From the NCBI RefSeq assembly GCF_029867415.1, contig NC_081186.1, forward strand, positions 25,361,915 to 25,425,914: a stretch of DNA of 64,000 bases, given 5' to 3'. A program made the position numbers and the translations under genes. Within the stretch, counting starts at the first letter, position 1. Each line of letters opens with the position of its first letter. The notes beneath the pieces are model-generated. The model saw only the letters and a list, made by a program, of their open reading frames with translations. It ran no database searches and was not told the origin of the DNA. Positions 35,151-47,869 of this stretch are shown in pieces. The DNA comes from Vicia villosa (taxonomy: Eukaryota > Streptophyta > Magnoliopsida > Fabales > Fabaceae).

Positions 35151-36630
35151 TGTCTTACCCCAATTTTTGACCTAAGATGCCACCTCATATCATCTTCATG
35201 TGTATCATTGACATCACTAACAAATTGCATAGCTTGTGTTTGCTACTTGTGCTCAGCAGGGTTTAATCAAGAAACACTCATCAGTACAAGTTGCAATCAA
35301 TTAGGGTTTTATTCTCCCTTCATCTAAATTGAACCATCTTCATCAACAATCAACATTTGGTTCTCAAAGATTCATTTCAACAAGCTCAAAAGCTTTGAAT
35401 CAACCAGATTAGGGTTTTTAACTGAAGACAGCATACTCCTGACTTTTGCTCAGGATTTAACCTAATGGCTTGGGACATGACCTCAAGACCCCAAATGCAT
35501 CATCTGACCTAATCTATTGGCTCAAGACATCTCCCACACAAGGACTGATCAACAGTGAAATTTCAGGTCATCGGACTAGGGTTTTGAACCTATCAGGGAC
35601 TGAAATCAGGGTCCACATTTGGGAAACCCTAAAAAACTCCAGGACATTTTTCAAATAGAATAATCAACTTAAAATAATACCTATTTCAATATCCAATGGA
35701 AATTGTACTTCAATTCAAGAGCCACAGTCATCAATTTCATCTGGCCCACAATTAGGTTTTTTTGACCTAATTCACCTAGACAGTTGACTTTTAATCAAGA
35801 CATGGTGCCACAACTCAAACCATGACTCAAGGTCCTCTAATACCTCAATATGATCCATTCATATCATTCATTTGATGAGGATAGCTTGATTCACCTGAAA
35901 TCTCCAGAAACGCGATTCACCTGAAAAAGTCAACTGTACAAGATCACCTTTGACTTTTTGGATTTTTGGTCAACCATGGACTTTTGAAGATTTGAATCAT
36001 CAATATATGATATTTGAAGTCATTTGATCAAGAAAAATCAAGAAAATCAATCAAGAATCAAAAAGTCAAAGTTTGACTTTTCATACTTAGAAAATTTTTC
36101 TAAGTATTTTCAAAGTTTTTTTTCAAACTTTGGAAGGGAATATCTCAAAATTTCAAGTACAAACTGAAAAAAACTTTCAACATTAGAGTTGTAGATTTTG
36201 ATCCAATAAACAACTTTGTCACAAGAAATTTTTTGGCAAAAGATCAACCATTTAAGAGATATGGAGCTTCAAAGTTGGTACCTTTTGCAAATTTCACAAA
36301 AAGACATAGTTTTTTCCAAACTTTATGGGTCTTTTTCACCAAGTTCCTTAGGGATCTTGAGGAAACTTTTAACTAATTAATTGAAGTACATACCAAGGGC
36401 TTTCCAAAATGTCCAAGAGCATAAAAAAATATTGAGTGGAGCTAGGGTTTTGGAATTTGACATTAGAGGTCATTTTACTTGAAATTTCAAACCATTTTTC
36501 ACAAAGTATGAACACTTTTTGGCAAGTGATGCAAGCAATGACCTAAACAAGTAATGAATGCAAGATATTTACCTCTTGAGATAATATTGGAAGGAGATAA
36601 GAAACACTTGAGATTTTAACCTTGGTTAAC

Positions 36631-38520
36631 TGTAACACCCCATAAAATTCTTTATTTAATTTAATTAATTTTTTTTTATTAAATATTAGAATTAATTGGA
36701 TTATTGGGAAATATGGATGAAATAAGGCTAATGGGCCAGTGTTGCTAGTAGCAGTTGGGGGGGTGTACCAGTTGTAAAGCCCTTTTCTAAAATAAAGTTA
36801 TATTTTCATAAAATAGAAAAGAGAAGTATTTTGTGAAAGGAGAGCCAAAAAGGGAGAAGAGAAGATTGAACGTGAAATTGGGAGAAGAGCAAGTGCGAAG
36901 AGAAAGAGCATCCAAGAATTCGACATCGAGGTAAGGGGGATTCTTCTCATTAACCTCTATTATGGGTATTATGAATGATTCGATCGAATTCGTATGTTAG
37001 GATTCTGAATTGGATTATGTGTCGGTGTTTGGGGTTTTGGGGTTTATAGAACTTTGGTTCAATTTATGTTGTGAATGATGATTGGTGTTGAATAATGATG
37101 TTAAAGCATGATTAGAAGTATGTGTAAATGTGTATTTTCGTGTTTGTTGGTGCTGTTTGATGTTGCAATACGTTGTGGTACGTTCTGGTATGGATTGGAA
37201 TTGTTGCAGGTGCTGAAAAATGGAGTTTTGGGGTTTCTGGTACGAGGTAACCGGTTACCTGGGGAGTGGTAACCGATTACCTGAGGTTACGTTACTGAGA
37301 TGGCCTATTCGTTGTGAAGTAACTGGTTACTTGAGTTGGGGTAACCGGTTACCACTGTTGGAATTTGTGTTCTGTGGTTCTGCTGGGAGGCAGTAACCGG
37401 TTATTGGTTTTGAAGTAACCGGTTACCGCTGTTACGAATAGACTTGTTGGTTACTCCGTAAGGTAGTAACCGGTTACTTGAATTGGAGTAACCGGTTACC
37501 ACTGAAGCTTTTTGGAAAAATACTTATTTTAAAAATCCGTAACTTCTAAACCGTTAATCTTTTTTGCACGCCGTTTCGAGGGCCTGGTAGATGAATTATT
37601 TCCCTATTTAATGATGTATATTAGGGGATTATAATTTAAAAATCATTTTGTTGGTTTTGTGGATTGTGTTTGGTGAATATCAAATGGTTGTGATATTATT
37701 ATGCTTGTATGTTGTGGCATGAATGATTATGAATTGTTGGTGGATATTAATGATGAGCATGTCGTGGTTGATGCATGCATTTCATAATCATGTTGTGGGC
37801 TGTATCCTTTATGGTGGTGGGACAGCGGTAGCTAATTCCCATTGTGCGGAATTAGTGAGAGAAGTAGCCGAATCTTTATGGTGGTGGATCGGTGAGATGG
37901 GTTATCCCATGATTGGTACCACATGCATTTAGTTGCATTGCATTAGGTTGTTGTGTATAATTGTAACATGAATGGAAGTTGTCCAATGTTGCAATTTGCG
38001 TGTATTTTGGTAATAATGACTGTATTTGATAAATGTTGCTATGCTATCTGAATATAATTGATTTGGGTGAATAATGTATGGATGAAGTTGTAATTGTTTA
38101 TATTCCTATAACATTAGTTAATGTGAATGAAACTCACCCTTACTGTTGTTATTTTTCAGATTGAGGAGTAGCTTGTGTACTTGGTGAGGATTAGCTCGTC
38201 AAGTAGTTCGTTAGAGTCGGTTGGGTCTGTGTCATGCTCTGGTCGTGTAACACCGGGAACGTTATTTTAGAATTGGCTGATAAACTTCTGTTTTGTTTAT
38301 GGTTTATGGTTGAATTATGAGTCTATGACTCCGGTTGTTTGATTATTCAGTTGTTAAGAATATTCCGCTCTGTTAACATGCTACCTGAATAATTTTGGTT
38401 TATCGTTCCTTATTTGGCATGACATGAATGTTTATTTATTTTATTGGAGTTGTAATGCCCTTCCTCATGTTTTACTCTGATTTTTGAAAAATTTTCCGCG
38501 GGGTTTAGAAGGGTGTTACA
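36631..38520 (+). repeat. 5' LTR of element 2
   Basis: It carries eight GTAACCGGTTAC palindromes (five perfect, three with one change) at 37247-37499, a candidate donor CGAG|GTAAGG at 36931 and a candidate acceptor ATTTTTCAG ending at 38159. The motif GGTACCACATGCAT after the palindromes is shared with element 1. Confidence 0.96.
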
Positions 38521-38524
38521 ATAG

Positions 38525-38536
38525 TGGTATCAGAGC
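38525..38536 (+). promoter_or_regulatory. Primer-binding site, initiator Met tRNA
   Basis: TGGTATCAGAGC lies four bases after the LTR, the same layout as in element 1. Confidence 0.9.
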
Positions 38537-38656
38537 ATAGTCGGTCGTTTGAGTCAGAGTCTTATAGTCGGTTAATCCTTCGTATACGATTAGTGTAAGG
38601 TTGACACTGTCGATACTTCTTGTTCTAATGAATATTGTTTGATATTTAGCAGAACA

Positions 38657-39574
38657 ATGGCCGGAAGAGGAGGAAGAAACGACGATGCGATTGCTGAGGC
38701 TCTGGGCATGATTGCTGGTGTGTTGGGAGGGAATGCCAATGGAGCTGGTATTGGTGCTGACAGGCAGCTGAACAGTTTTCAGAGGAACAATCCTCCTTTG
38801 TTCAAAGGCACGCACGATCCCGAAGGCGCTCAGAGGTGGCTGAAGGAGATCGAAAGGATCTTCCGAGTGATCGATTGTGCTGAAAATCTGAAGGTGAGGT
38901 ATAGGACTCACATGCTGTCTGAAGAAGCTGATGATTGGTGGATGGCTAGCAGGGATGAACTCGAATCTACAGGTGTAGCGATTTCTTGGGCTGTATTCAG
39001 GCAAGAATTCCTGAGGAGGTACTTTCCTGAGGATATTCGGGGCAAGAAAGAAGTTGAGTTTTTGGAGCTGACACAAGGTAATATGACGGTACCGGAATAT
39101 GCTTCAAAGTTTGTTGAGCTGGCCAAGTACTATATCCACTATAACAATGATGAAGCGAGCGAATTTTCGAAATGTGTTAAGTTCGAGAATGGTCTCCGTG
39201 ATGAAATTAAGCAGGGAATCAGGTACCAAAGGATTCGTCGGTTTGCTGATTCGGTAGATTGTAGTAGAATCTATGAAGAGGATAACCTCAAGCTGAAGTC
39301 ATCTCACTCCCGCGAGTTAGTTGACAAGAAAGGGAAGAAGCCGATGGACCGTGGTAAACCATATGGTAGAGGTAATTATAAAGCTGGAAGTTGGAAGAAG
39401 CCTAGTGGGGGAGACTCTAGTGCCCCTGTTAAGTGCTTTAAGTGTGGGGAACCGGGACATCATGTTCACGAGTGCAAAAGTGAAGAGAAGAAGTGCTACC
39501 AGTGTGGTAAAGCAGGCCACATTGCTGTTGACTGCAAAGGAAGGACTGTGACTTGTTATAACTGTGGTGAATAG
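38657..39574 (+). CDS. gag polyprotein of element 2
   Basis: It starts MAGRGGRNDDAIAEALGM at ATG 38657. The capsid-like region is followed by zinc knuckles CFKCGEPGHHVHEC (about 39433) and CYQCGKAGHIAVDC (about 39493). The third knuckle begins CYNCGE and is stopped by TAG at 39572-39574. Element 1 has a Glu codon there, so this may be a single nonsense change (GAG to TAG). The downstream pol frame is the same frame, so read-through would give the full gag-pol. The protein packages element RNA in virus-like particles. Confidence 0.92.
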   Translation: MAGRGGRNDDAIAEALGMIAGVLGGNANGAGIGADRQLNSFQRNNPPLFKGTHDPEGAQRWLKEIERIFRVIDCAENLKVRYRTHMLSEEADDWWMASRDELESTGVAISWAVFRQEFLRRYFPEDIRGKKEVEFLELTQGNMTVPEYASKFVELAKYYIHYNNDEASEFSKCVKFENGLRDEIKQGIRYQRIRRFADSVDCSRIYEEDNLKLKSSHSRELVDKKGKKPMDRGKPYGRGNYKAGSWKKPSGGDSSAPVKCFKCGEPGHHVHECKSEEKKCYQCGKAGHIAVDCKGRTVTCYNCGE

Positions 39575-42500
39575 GGCCATATCAGTCCACAGTGTCCTAA
39601 GCCGAAGAAGAATCAAACTGGGGGTAAAGTTTTCGCTTTATCAGGTTCAGAGACTACTCCAGAGGATCGATTGATTAAAGGTACGTGTTTTATCCATGGA
39701 ACTCCTTTAATTGCAATAATAGATACTGGAGCAACTCACTCGTTTATTTCATTGGATTGTGCTAAACGTTTGAACTTGGAAATATCTGATATTCGTGGAA
39801 GTATGATCATTGACACTCCTGCGTCGGGTTCAGTGACAACTTCGTTTGCCTGTTTGAACTGTCCAATTGATATTTTTGGCAGAGAGTTCGGAATGGACTT
39901 AGTGTGCATTCCGTTGGAACAACTTGATGTCATCCTGGGTATGAATTGGTTGCAATTTAATCGGGTTCATATCAACTGTTTCACGAAGACAGTTATTTTT
40001 CCTGAAGATGTCAGTGTCGAGGATTTAGCAATGACTGCTAGACAAGTGGATGAAGCCATGAAGGACGGGGCTGCCGTGTTTATGTTGATTGCATCCATGG
40101 AAGTGAAGAAGAAAGCGGTGAGTAGTGATTTACCAGTAGTATGTGAATTCCCAGAAGTTTTTCCAGAAGATGTAAGAGAGTTACCGCCAGAGAGGGAGGT
40201 AGAATTTGCTATTGAGTTAGTTCCTGGAACTAGTCCTGTGTCGATGGCGCCGTATCGTATGTCGGCATCTGAATTAGCAGAATTGAAGGGTCAACTGGAA
40301 GAGTTACTGGAAAAAGAATTCATTAGTCCTAGTGTGTCGCCGTGGGGTGCGCCGGTGTTGTTGGTAAAGAAGAAAGAAGGCTCTATGAGACTGTGTGTGG
40401 ATTATAGACAACTGAATAAAGTTACTATCAAGAATCGGTATCCATTGCCGAGGATTGATGATTTGATGGATCAACTGGTTGGTGCGAGTGTGTTTAGCAA
40501 AATTGACTTGAGGTCGGGATATCATCAGATTCGGGTGAAGACGGACGATATTCAGAAAACGGCATTTAGAACAAGGTATGGTCATTACGAATATACAGTG
40601 ATGCCATTTGGGGTGACCAATGCGCCGGGGGTTTTCATGGAGTATATGAATAGGATCTTCCATCCTTATCTGGATCAATTTGTGGTGGTATTTATCGATG
40701 ATATACTAATATATTCTAAGAGCGAAGAAGAACATGCAGAGCATCTGAGGGTGGTATTAGAACTATTGAAGGAAAAGAAACTTTATGCGAAACTGTCAAA
40801 GTGTGAGTTCTGGCTAAGTGAAGTAAGCTTTCTTGGGCATGTAATTTCTAAAGATGGTATTGCCGTTGACCCAACGAAAGTAGAAGCAGTGTCTCAATGG
40901 GAAGCTCCGAAGTCAGTTTCCGAAATCCGTAGTTTCCTTGGTCTTGCGGGTTACTATAGAAAGTTCATTGAAGGTTTCTCAAAGTTAGCGTTACCGTTAA
41001 CTAAGTTGACTAGGAAGGGTCAAGCATTCATCTGGGATTCGAAATGTGAAGAAGGATTTCAAGAATTGAAGAGGAGGTTAACTAGTGCGCCGATCTTGAT
41101 TTTGCCGAATCCGGCGGAATCTTTTGTTGTATATTGTGATGCTTCATTGTTGGGATTAGGAGGTGTACTAATGCAGAATCAACAGGTAGTCGTGTATGCG
41201 TCGAGGCAACTCAAAGTACATGAGAGAAACTATCCGACTCATGACTTAGAGTTGGCAGCAGTGGTATTTGTGTTGAAATTGTGGAGACACTATCTGTATG
41301 GTTCGCGGTTTGAAGTGTTTAGTGATCACAAGAGCCTGAAGTATCTCTTTGATCAAAAAGAGCTGAATATGAGGCAAAGGAGATGGTTAGAGTTCCTCAA
41401 GGATTACGATTTTGGACTAAATTACCATTCGGGTAAAGCAAACGTGGTTGCCGATGCTTTAAGTAGGAAGTCCTTGCATATGTCTATGCTGATGGCAAGA
41501 GAATTGGATTTAATTGAACAATTTAGAGATTTGAGTTTAGTATGCGAAGACACTCCTGTCAGTGTTAAGTTGGGCATGCTGAAGCTGACTAGTGGTATTC
41601 TGGAAGAGATTCGAGAGGGTCAGAAAGCTGATGTAGAGTTAGTGGATAAATTGACTCTAATTAACCAAGGCAAGGGAGGTGAATTCAGAATCGACGAGAA
41701 TGGTATTATAAGGTTTGGTAATCGTGTTTGTGTTCCTAATGTTTCCGAATTGAGGAAGAGTATTCTCGAAGAAGGACATCGTAGTGGATTGAGTATACAT
41801 CCTGGTGCTACCAAGATGTATCATGATTTAAAGAAGCTGTTTTGGTGGCCTGGAATGAAAAAGGAAATAGCTGAATTTGTCTATGCTTGTTTAACTTGCC
41901 AGAAATCGAAGATTGAGCATCAGAAACCATATGGAGCTATGCAACCGCTATTTATTCCGGAATGGAAGTGGGATAGTATATCTATGGATTTTGTTTCTGG
42001 GTTGCCGAGGACGGTGAAGAACTATGAAGCCATTTGGGTCATAGTGGATAGGTTGACAAAGTCTGCTCATTTTATACCAATGAGAATGGATTACCCAATG
42101 GAGAAACTGGCTCAATTGTACATTGAGAAGATAGTGAGTTTACATGGTATTCCTTCGAGTATCGTGTCAGATAGAGATCCAAGGTTTACATCCAAATTTT
42201 GGGAAGGGTTGCAGAAGGCTTTGGGTACTAAGCTGAGATTGAGTTTTGCTTATCATCCGCAGACGGATGGACAGACGGAAAGAACTATCCAATCGCTAGA
42301 GGATTTATTGCGTGCTTGTGTGTTGGAAAGAGGTGGTACTTGGGATAGTTATCTACCCTTGATCGAATTTACCTACAATAATAGTTTTCACTCGAGCATT
42401 GGTATGGCTCCGTTTGAAGCTTTGTATGGTCGGAGGTGTAGAACGCCTTTATGTTGGTATGAATCTGGCGAAAGTGCGGTGATTGGACCAGAGATTGTTC

Positions 42501-43024
42501 AAGAAACAACGGAAAATATTAAGATGATTCAAGAGAAGATGAAGGCTTCTCAAAGTCGTCAGAAGAGTTATCATGACAAGAGGCGGAGAACACTTGAGTT
42601 TCAAGAAGGAGATCATGTGTTTATGAGAGTTACTCCTATGACTGGTATCGGACGAGCTCTAAAGTCAAGGAAGTTGACTCCGTGTTTTATTGGTCCGTTT
42701 CAGATTTCAGAAAGAGTGGGAGAGGTGGCGTATCGCATTGCGTTGCCACCGACACTTGCGAATCTGCATGATGTATTCCATGTATCGCAGTTGAGGAAAT
42801 ACATTTCTGATCCATCTCATGTGATCCAAGTGGATGACGTACAGGTAAAGGATAATCTGACAGTTGAAGCTTTGCCTATGAGGATTGAGGATCGGAAGGT
42901 GAAACAATTGCGTGGCAAGGAGATAACGTTGGTCAGAGTAGCTTGGGGAGGACCAGCCGGTGGAAATGTCACATGGGAATTGGAGAGCCAGATGAAGGAC
43001 TCCTACCCGGAACTCTTTGCCTAA
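39575..43024 (+). CDS. pol polyprotein of element 2
   Basis: It is in the same frame as gag after the TAG. It runs from the remainder of knuckle 3, through aspartic protease DTGATHSF (39722), RT with MPFGVTNAP and FIDDILIYS (about 40690), RNase [15 protein letters not shown] (about 41120), and integrase with its zinc domain and SMDFVSGLP / SDRDPRF / [12 protein letters not shown] blocks. The C-terminal chromodomain is [19 protein letters not shown] (about 42960-43021). No further stop or frameshift is present. The first ATG in the frame is 39671, but translation probably depends on gag. Chromodomains of this lineage are thought to guide integration to heterochromatin. Confidence 0.95.
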   Translation, partial: GHISPQCPKPKKNQTGGKVFALSGSETTPEDRLIKGTCFIHGTPLIAIIDTGATHSFISLDCAKRLNLEISDIRGSMIIDTPASGSVTTSFACLNCPIDIFGREFGMDLVCIPLEQLDVILGMNWLQFNRVHINCFTKTVIFPEDVSVEDLAMTARQVDEAMKDGAAVFMLIASMEVKKKAVSSDLPVVCEFPEVFPEDVRELPPEREVEFAIELVPGTSPVSMAPYRMSASELAELKGQLEELLEKEFISPSVSPWGAPVLLVKKKEGSMRLCVDYRQLNKVTIKNRYPLPRIDDLMDQLVGASVFSKIDLRSGYHQIRVKTDDIQKTAFRTRYGHYEYTVMPFGVTNAPGVFMEYMNRIFHPYLDQFVVVFIDDILIYSKSEEEHAEHLRVVLELLKEKKLYAKLSKCEFWLSEVSFLGHVISKDGIAVDPTKVEAVSQWEAPKSVSEIRSFLGLAGYYRKFIEGFSKLALPLTKLTRKGQAFIWDSKCEEGFQELKRRLTSAPILILPNPAESFVVYCDASLLGLGGVLMQNQQVVVYASRQLKVHERNYPTHDLELAAVVFVLKLWRHYLYGSRFEVFSDHKSLKYLFDQKELNMRQRRWLEFLKDYDFGLNYHSGKANVVADALSRKSLHMSMLMARELDLIEQFRDLSLVCEDTPVSVKLGMLKLTSGILEEIREGQKADVELVDKLTLINQGKGGEFRIDENGIIRFGNRVCVPNVSELRKSILEEGHRSGLSIHPGATKMYHDLKKLFWWPGMKKEIAEFVYACLTCQKSKIEHQKPYGAMQPLFIPEWKWDSISMDFVSGLPRTVKNYEAIWVIVDRLTKSAHFIPMRMDYPMEKLAQLYIEKIVSLHGIPSSIVSDRDPRFTSKFWEGLQKALGTKLRLSFAYHPQTDGQTERTIQSLEDLLRACVLERGGTWDSYLPLIEFTYNNSFHSSIGMAPFEALYGRRCRTPLCWYESGESAVIGPEIVQETTENIKMIQEKMKASQSRQKSYHDKRRRTLEFQEGDHVFMRVTPMTGIGRALKSRKLTPCFIGPFQISERVGEVAYRIALPPTLANLHDVFHVSQLRKYISDPSHVIQVDDVQVKDNLTVEALPMRIEDRKVKQLRGKEITLVRVAWGGPAGGNVTWELESQMKDSYPELFA

Positions 43025-43053
43025 GGTATGTTTTCGAGGACGAAAACTTTTCT

Positions 43054-43066
43054 AGTGGGGGAGGGT
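43054..43066 (+). promoter_or_regulatory. Polypurine tract of element 2
   Basis: AGTGGGGGAGGGT lies directly before the 3' LTR. Confidence 0.85.
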
Positions 43067-44955
43067 TGTAACACCCCATAAAATTCTTTATTTAATTTAA
43101 TTAATTTTTTTATTAAATATTAGAATTAATTGGATTATTGGGAAATATGGATGAAATAAGGCTAATGGGCCAGTGTTGCTAGTAGCAGTTGGGGGGGTGT
43201 ACCAGTTGTAAAGCCCTTTTCTAAAATAAAGTTATATTTTCATAAAATAGAAAAGAGAAGTATTTTGTGAAAGGAGAGCCAAAAAGGGAGAAGAGAAGAT
43301 TGAACGTGAAATTGGGAGAAGAGCAAGTGCGAAGAGAAAGAGCATCCAAGAATTCGACATCGAGGTAAGGGGGGATTCTTCTCATTAACCTCTATTATGG
43401 GTATTATGAATGATTCGATCGAATTCGTATGTTAGGATTCTGAATTGGATTATGTGTCGGTGTTTGGGGTTTTGGGGTTTATAGAACTTTGGTTCAATTT
43501 ATGTTGTGAATGATGATTGGTGTTGAATAATGATGTTAAAGCATGATTAGAAGTATGTATAAATGTGTATTTTCGTGTTTGTTGGTGCTGTTTGATGTTG
43601 CAATACGTTGTGGTACGTTCTGGTATGGATTGGAATTGTTGCAGGTGCTGAAAAATGGAGTTTTGGGGTTTCTGGTACGAGGTAACCGGTTACCTGGGGA
43701 GTGGTAACCGATTACCTGAGGTTACGTCACTGAGATGGCCTATTCGTTGTGAAGTAACCGGTTACTTGAGTTGGGGTAACCGGTTACCACTGTTGGAATT
43801 TGTGTTCTGTGGTTCTGCTGGGAGGCAGTAACCGGTTATTGGTTTTGAAGTAACCGGTTACCGCTGTTACGAATAGACTTGTTGGTTACTCCGTAAGGTA
43901 GTAACCGGTTACTTGAATTGGAGTAACCGGTTACCACTGAAGCTTTTTGGAAAAATACTTATTTTAAAAATCCGTAACTTCTAAACCGTTAATCCTTTTT
44001 GCACGCCGTTTCGAGGGCCTGGTAGATGAATTATTTCCCTTTTTAATGATGTATATTAGGGGATTATAATTTAAAAATCATTTTGTTGGTTTTGTGGATT
44101 GTGTTTGGTGAATATCAAATGGTTGTGATATTATTATGCTTGTATGTTGTGACATGAATGATTATGAATTGTTGGTGGATATTAATGATGAGCATGTCGT
44201 GGTTGATGCATGCATTTCATAATCATGTTGTGGGCTGTATCCTTTATGGTGGTGGGACAGCGGTAGCTAATTCCCATTGTGCGGAATTAGTGAGAGAAGT
44301 AGCCGAATCTTTATGGTGGTGGATCGGTGAGATGGGTTATCCCATGATTGGTACCACATGCATTTAGTTGCATTGCATTAGGTTGTTGTGTATAATTGTA
44401 ACATGAATGGAAGTTGTCCAATGTTGCAATTTGCGTGTATTTTGGTAATAATGACTGTATTTGATAAATGTTGCTATGCTATCTGAATATAATTGATTTG
44501 GGTGAATAATGTATGGATGAAGTTGTAATTGTTTATATTCCTATAACATTTGTTAATGTGAATGAAACCCACCCTTACTGTTGTTATTTTTCAGATTGAG
44601 GAGTAGCTTGTGTACTTGGTGAGGATTAGCTCGTCAAGTAGTTCGTTAGAGTCGGTTGGGTCTGTGTCATGCTCTGGTCGTGTAACACCGGGAACGTTAT
44701 TTTAGAATTGGCTGATAAACTTCTGTTTTGTTTATGGTTTATGGTTGAATTATGAGTCTATGACTCCGGTTGTTTGATTATTCAGTTGTTAAGAATATTC
44801 CGCTCTGTTAACATGCTACCTGAATAATTTTGGTTTATCGTTCCTTATATGGCATGACATGAATGTTTATTTATTTTATTGGAGTTGTAATGCCCTTCCT
44901 CATGTTTTACTCTGATTTTTGAAAAAATTTCCGCGGGGTTTAGAAGGGTGTTACA
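43067..44955 (+). repeat. 3' LTR of element 2
   Basis: It is nearly identical to the 5' LTR. One palindrome that is imperfect in the 5' copy (GTAACTGGTTAC) is perfect here, giving six perfect copies at 43682-43934. Confidence 0.96.
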
Positions 44956-46012
44956 TTAACCATTTTTAACCTTATGCATTAAATGTAAAAGATTCCATTT
45001 TATCTCTTAAGCCAAGTTCATAATAGCAAACTCAACTTGCTAAGCTTTGCATTCAGAATTCATGGCCTATAAATAGAGGTACAAACCTCATTCAAAATCA
45101 CACCAAAACATTTCAAAACATTTGTTTCCTCTCTTCTTTCTTAAGTTCCAAGTTTTAAAGTTTCAAAGAGTGAGAAAGGGCAAATCTCAATCCCTTGAAG
45201 TTATGGCCAAAGTGATGGTTCTAACATCTCATAAACATCATATGGGATGTGTTTGAACCACTCACACACCTCAAAACACCCTAAACCTCAGAATCACCAT
45301 CTAACCTCCATATATGCACATATTGAACCTTAACTCTACAAATCTCATTCCATCTCATATTTGTCCAAACTAACACTTCAAACATCATCAATATACCTCA
45401 TAGAAGTGATCTAAACGCTTGGAATCCATCTGTAATCACTCCATCATCAAATTTTATTCTCACTCCAAGCAACTGCAGATTGGGTACCATAGCTTGATCC
45501 AAGCCATTTCAATCCATTCCAAGCATTCATACACCTTCCATAAGGTCCATTAAAGCTGTCCAGATCAAGAAACAACTTCTAGAAACACTCCTTTGCAGAA
45601 TTCGATCCTCACTTTTGAAGAGGTAAGCTTCGAATCTCAAACTCTATGATTCATGCATCATAAATGAAATATTTCTATGCCATCTTGTTTCTGCACCTCT
45701 ATAGATCATTAACCCTCAATCAATTGCATCGTAGCTTGCACACACGATTTCACATTGAATGTTAGAATTAGGGTTCTTCGCGTTCATCAGAAAATTAATG
45801 ATCTTAGAGTGAAAATAAATGAAATTAAAGGGCACCATCATGTTCCTTGTGAAAAATCGAGCAAGATAGACTATCTACTTGATCAAAACACTACAGATTT
45901 GAGGATTTTCAAAATTCAAATTGGGGTTGTGTTCTTGGCGCCGTTTTTGTTCAGGAAATTTGAATTTTTGGTTGGAAAATATATTTCACTGAGTGTGTTA
46001 TAATAACAAGCT

Positions 46013-46080
46013 GAGCGTGTAGCTCAGTTGGCCAAGTTTTGAGTGTTGATCCCTAGGGCATGGGTTCAAGCCCTTTGGAA
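46013..46080 (+). other. tRNA-like segment in Ogre-like solo LTR
   Basis: A perfect A box TAGCTCAGTTGG (46020-46031) and B box GGTTCAAGCCC (46063-46073) are at tRNA spacing, and a T-arm stem GGG/CCC is visible. There is no convincing acceptor stem. It lies about 0.95 kb after the TATA box and 1.8 kb before the LTR end. Confidence 0.65.
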
Positions 46081-47869
46081 GACAAAACCAATTTTTTGCC
46101 ACCTTTTTTCATTCATTTTCTTTACAACTTTAACCAATCATTTAACATAGCAAATTAATTCATTTTCAATTGATTTTTTGCACACTTTTCATTTAATATA
46201 TGTATTTTATGAATATCCAAAAAAATCACAAAAATAATATTTATTTAATATATTTTTATTAGGTTTAAAATGACTTGTTTTTAAGTGTTTTTTAATACTT
46301 TAAATAAAAGTAGTTTTTTCATTTGATTTTCAAAAACCTAATCACTTAGGTCTTAATTAGGCATAGACTTTGTCCTTACCTTAATTAAGTTGACTTTTGT
46401 CAAATTTCAAATTGTTTTTAATCCTTGATTAAAACAAACGATCAAAGTTTTCAAACGACAAAACCTTACATCTTTCAACAAATCATTTAAAAATCACCAT
46501 GGGCATCCCTTAAGGTGTAAGCCCCACTCCTTTGTATAAAATTAGGTCACTTTTTGTATATATATATATCTATATTTTTATACCATGATCAATTTGATTT
46601 AAACCTTTGAATACAAATCAAAATTAGGGTTTTTCTTCAAAACCTTTTCAAAAACACTTGGGCCTCTTCTTGAGTATAAGCCCCACTCCCGTGTACATAA
46701 CCTTGTTTGATAAGTCGTTCATCCTTAAAGGTATATTTCTTTCATAAACTCCAATGTACACACACACTTTGTCATATATACTTGTTCATATACTTGTTCA
46801 TACTTGTTTATATACTTGTTCATGTTATATGCTTGTTCAACTTAGTACAACACTAGGTTCCCCATAGCCTCCTATTGGGCTTCGTGCAAAGAATTTCTCT
46901 TAGCTAGGTTAGGACATAGAGTATGGTTTCCTGGTGAAATCGCTCTAAGAGCTCAAACCAACTATACCGTGCCTCCTCTTGGGCTTCATACAAACGACTC
47001 TGCCTACCATAGCCTCCTCTTGGGCTTACAATGCAAGGACAGGAGTATCTCTTCTATATCATCACAATCAAACCTTTTGCCACGCTGCTGGCTCATCAAA
47101 CTTTTTGCCACAAGGCTGGCTAATCATGCTTTTTGCAACAAGGCTGGCTAAACAAAACATCTTTATCATTCTAAGAACCATAAGTGGCACAGCCCAGGTC
47201 TTATAATGAAAAGATTCAAACAAAATCAACAGATGTATGTGATGAAATAGATTAGATACATCGATCATTGAGATGGCATTTGTCTCTTATCCTTTGCTTC
47301 CACTAGCATAAGTGGGAACTACGATTGCTCTGACTTTCTCAACATCCTTTTGAGAATACGTAGGCACAAGGTCTCATCCTTGGCGAGCATACTTCTATCT
47401 CCCTCAAACCACTCAAACCTTAGCTTCCCGTAGATCTCGAGCTACAGTTGCTCTGATTCCCTCTAAGGGATATGTATGCAGAAGATTGTGATAATCTTTG
47501 CGAGCATAATCAAACAAATAATTTAGGTCCCCACCTATCTCACAAAGGAGAAACTTCCCCAATAGCATAGCAAGAAATAAACAAACGAGTATAACAAAGG
47601 ATCCTATAGAGTACTATAGATACGTAGGGTGCTAATACCTTCCCTTCGTATAACCAACCCTTACCCGGAATCTCTCCCCCTTGCATTTCTTTTAATTTTA
47701 TATTATTTGCATTGCATATCTTTTAAGGTTTGTGCAACTTTTTCCCTTTTCCTGCTTTGGAAACAATAAAGAGTTTGGTCGTGACCCAAAAACAAAAAAA
47801 AAATCATTTTTTGAGCCTGAGCCCAAAAAGGCATCTGGTGTCTCTCCCGATTTTCACCACGACACTATC

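Larger units (their letters stand above)
36631..44955 (+). mobile_element. Tekay-like Ty3/gypsy element 2, near intact
   Basis: 8325 bp with target duplication ttaac (36626-36630 and 44956-44960). LTRs of 1890 and 1889 bp differ at roughly a dozen positions by eye, so insertion is recent. Primer site, one gag-pol frame interrupted by a single TAG, and polypurine tract are all present. It is the reference for judging what elements 1 and 3 have lost. Confidence 0.97.
35151..47864 (+). mobile_element. Ogre-like solo LTR, 4.4 kb, split by element 2
   Basis: It starts TGTCTTACCCCAATTTTTG and ends TTTTCACCACGACA, flanked by ctatc on both sides (35146-35150 and 47865-47869). Removing element 2 and one ttaac leaves 4384 bp. 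There is no primer site or interior, so this is a solo LTR left by LTR-LTR recombination. A TATA box (TATAAATA) is at 45068-45075. The start resembles the Ogre-like LTR starts at 55145 (reverse) and 63330. Parts 35151-36630 and 44956-47864 contain no gene; a 82-codon frame at 45755-46003 has no recognisable product. Confidence 0.85.

Noticed and set aside
37723..37932. 69-codon frame present in both LTRs of element 2
   Set aside because: It lies in the LTR inside the candidate intron and is duplicated only because LTRs are; no known product.
46013..46080. Functional tRNA gene
   Set aside because: A and B boxes are good but the acceptor stem and anticodon arm do not form; kept only as tRNA-like.
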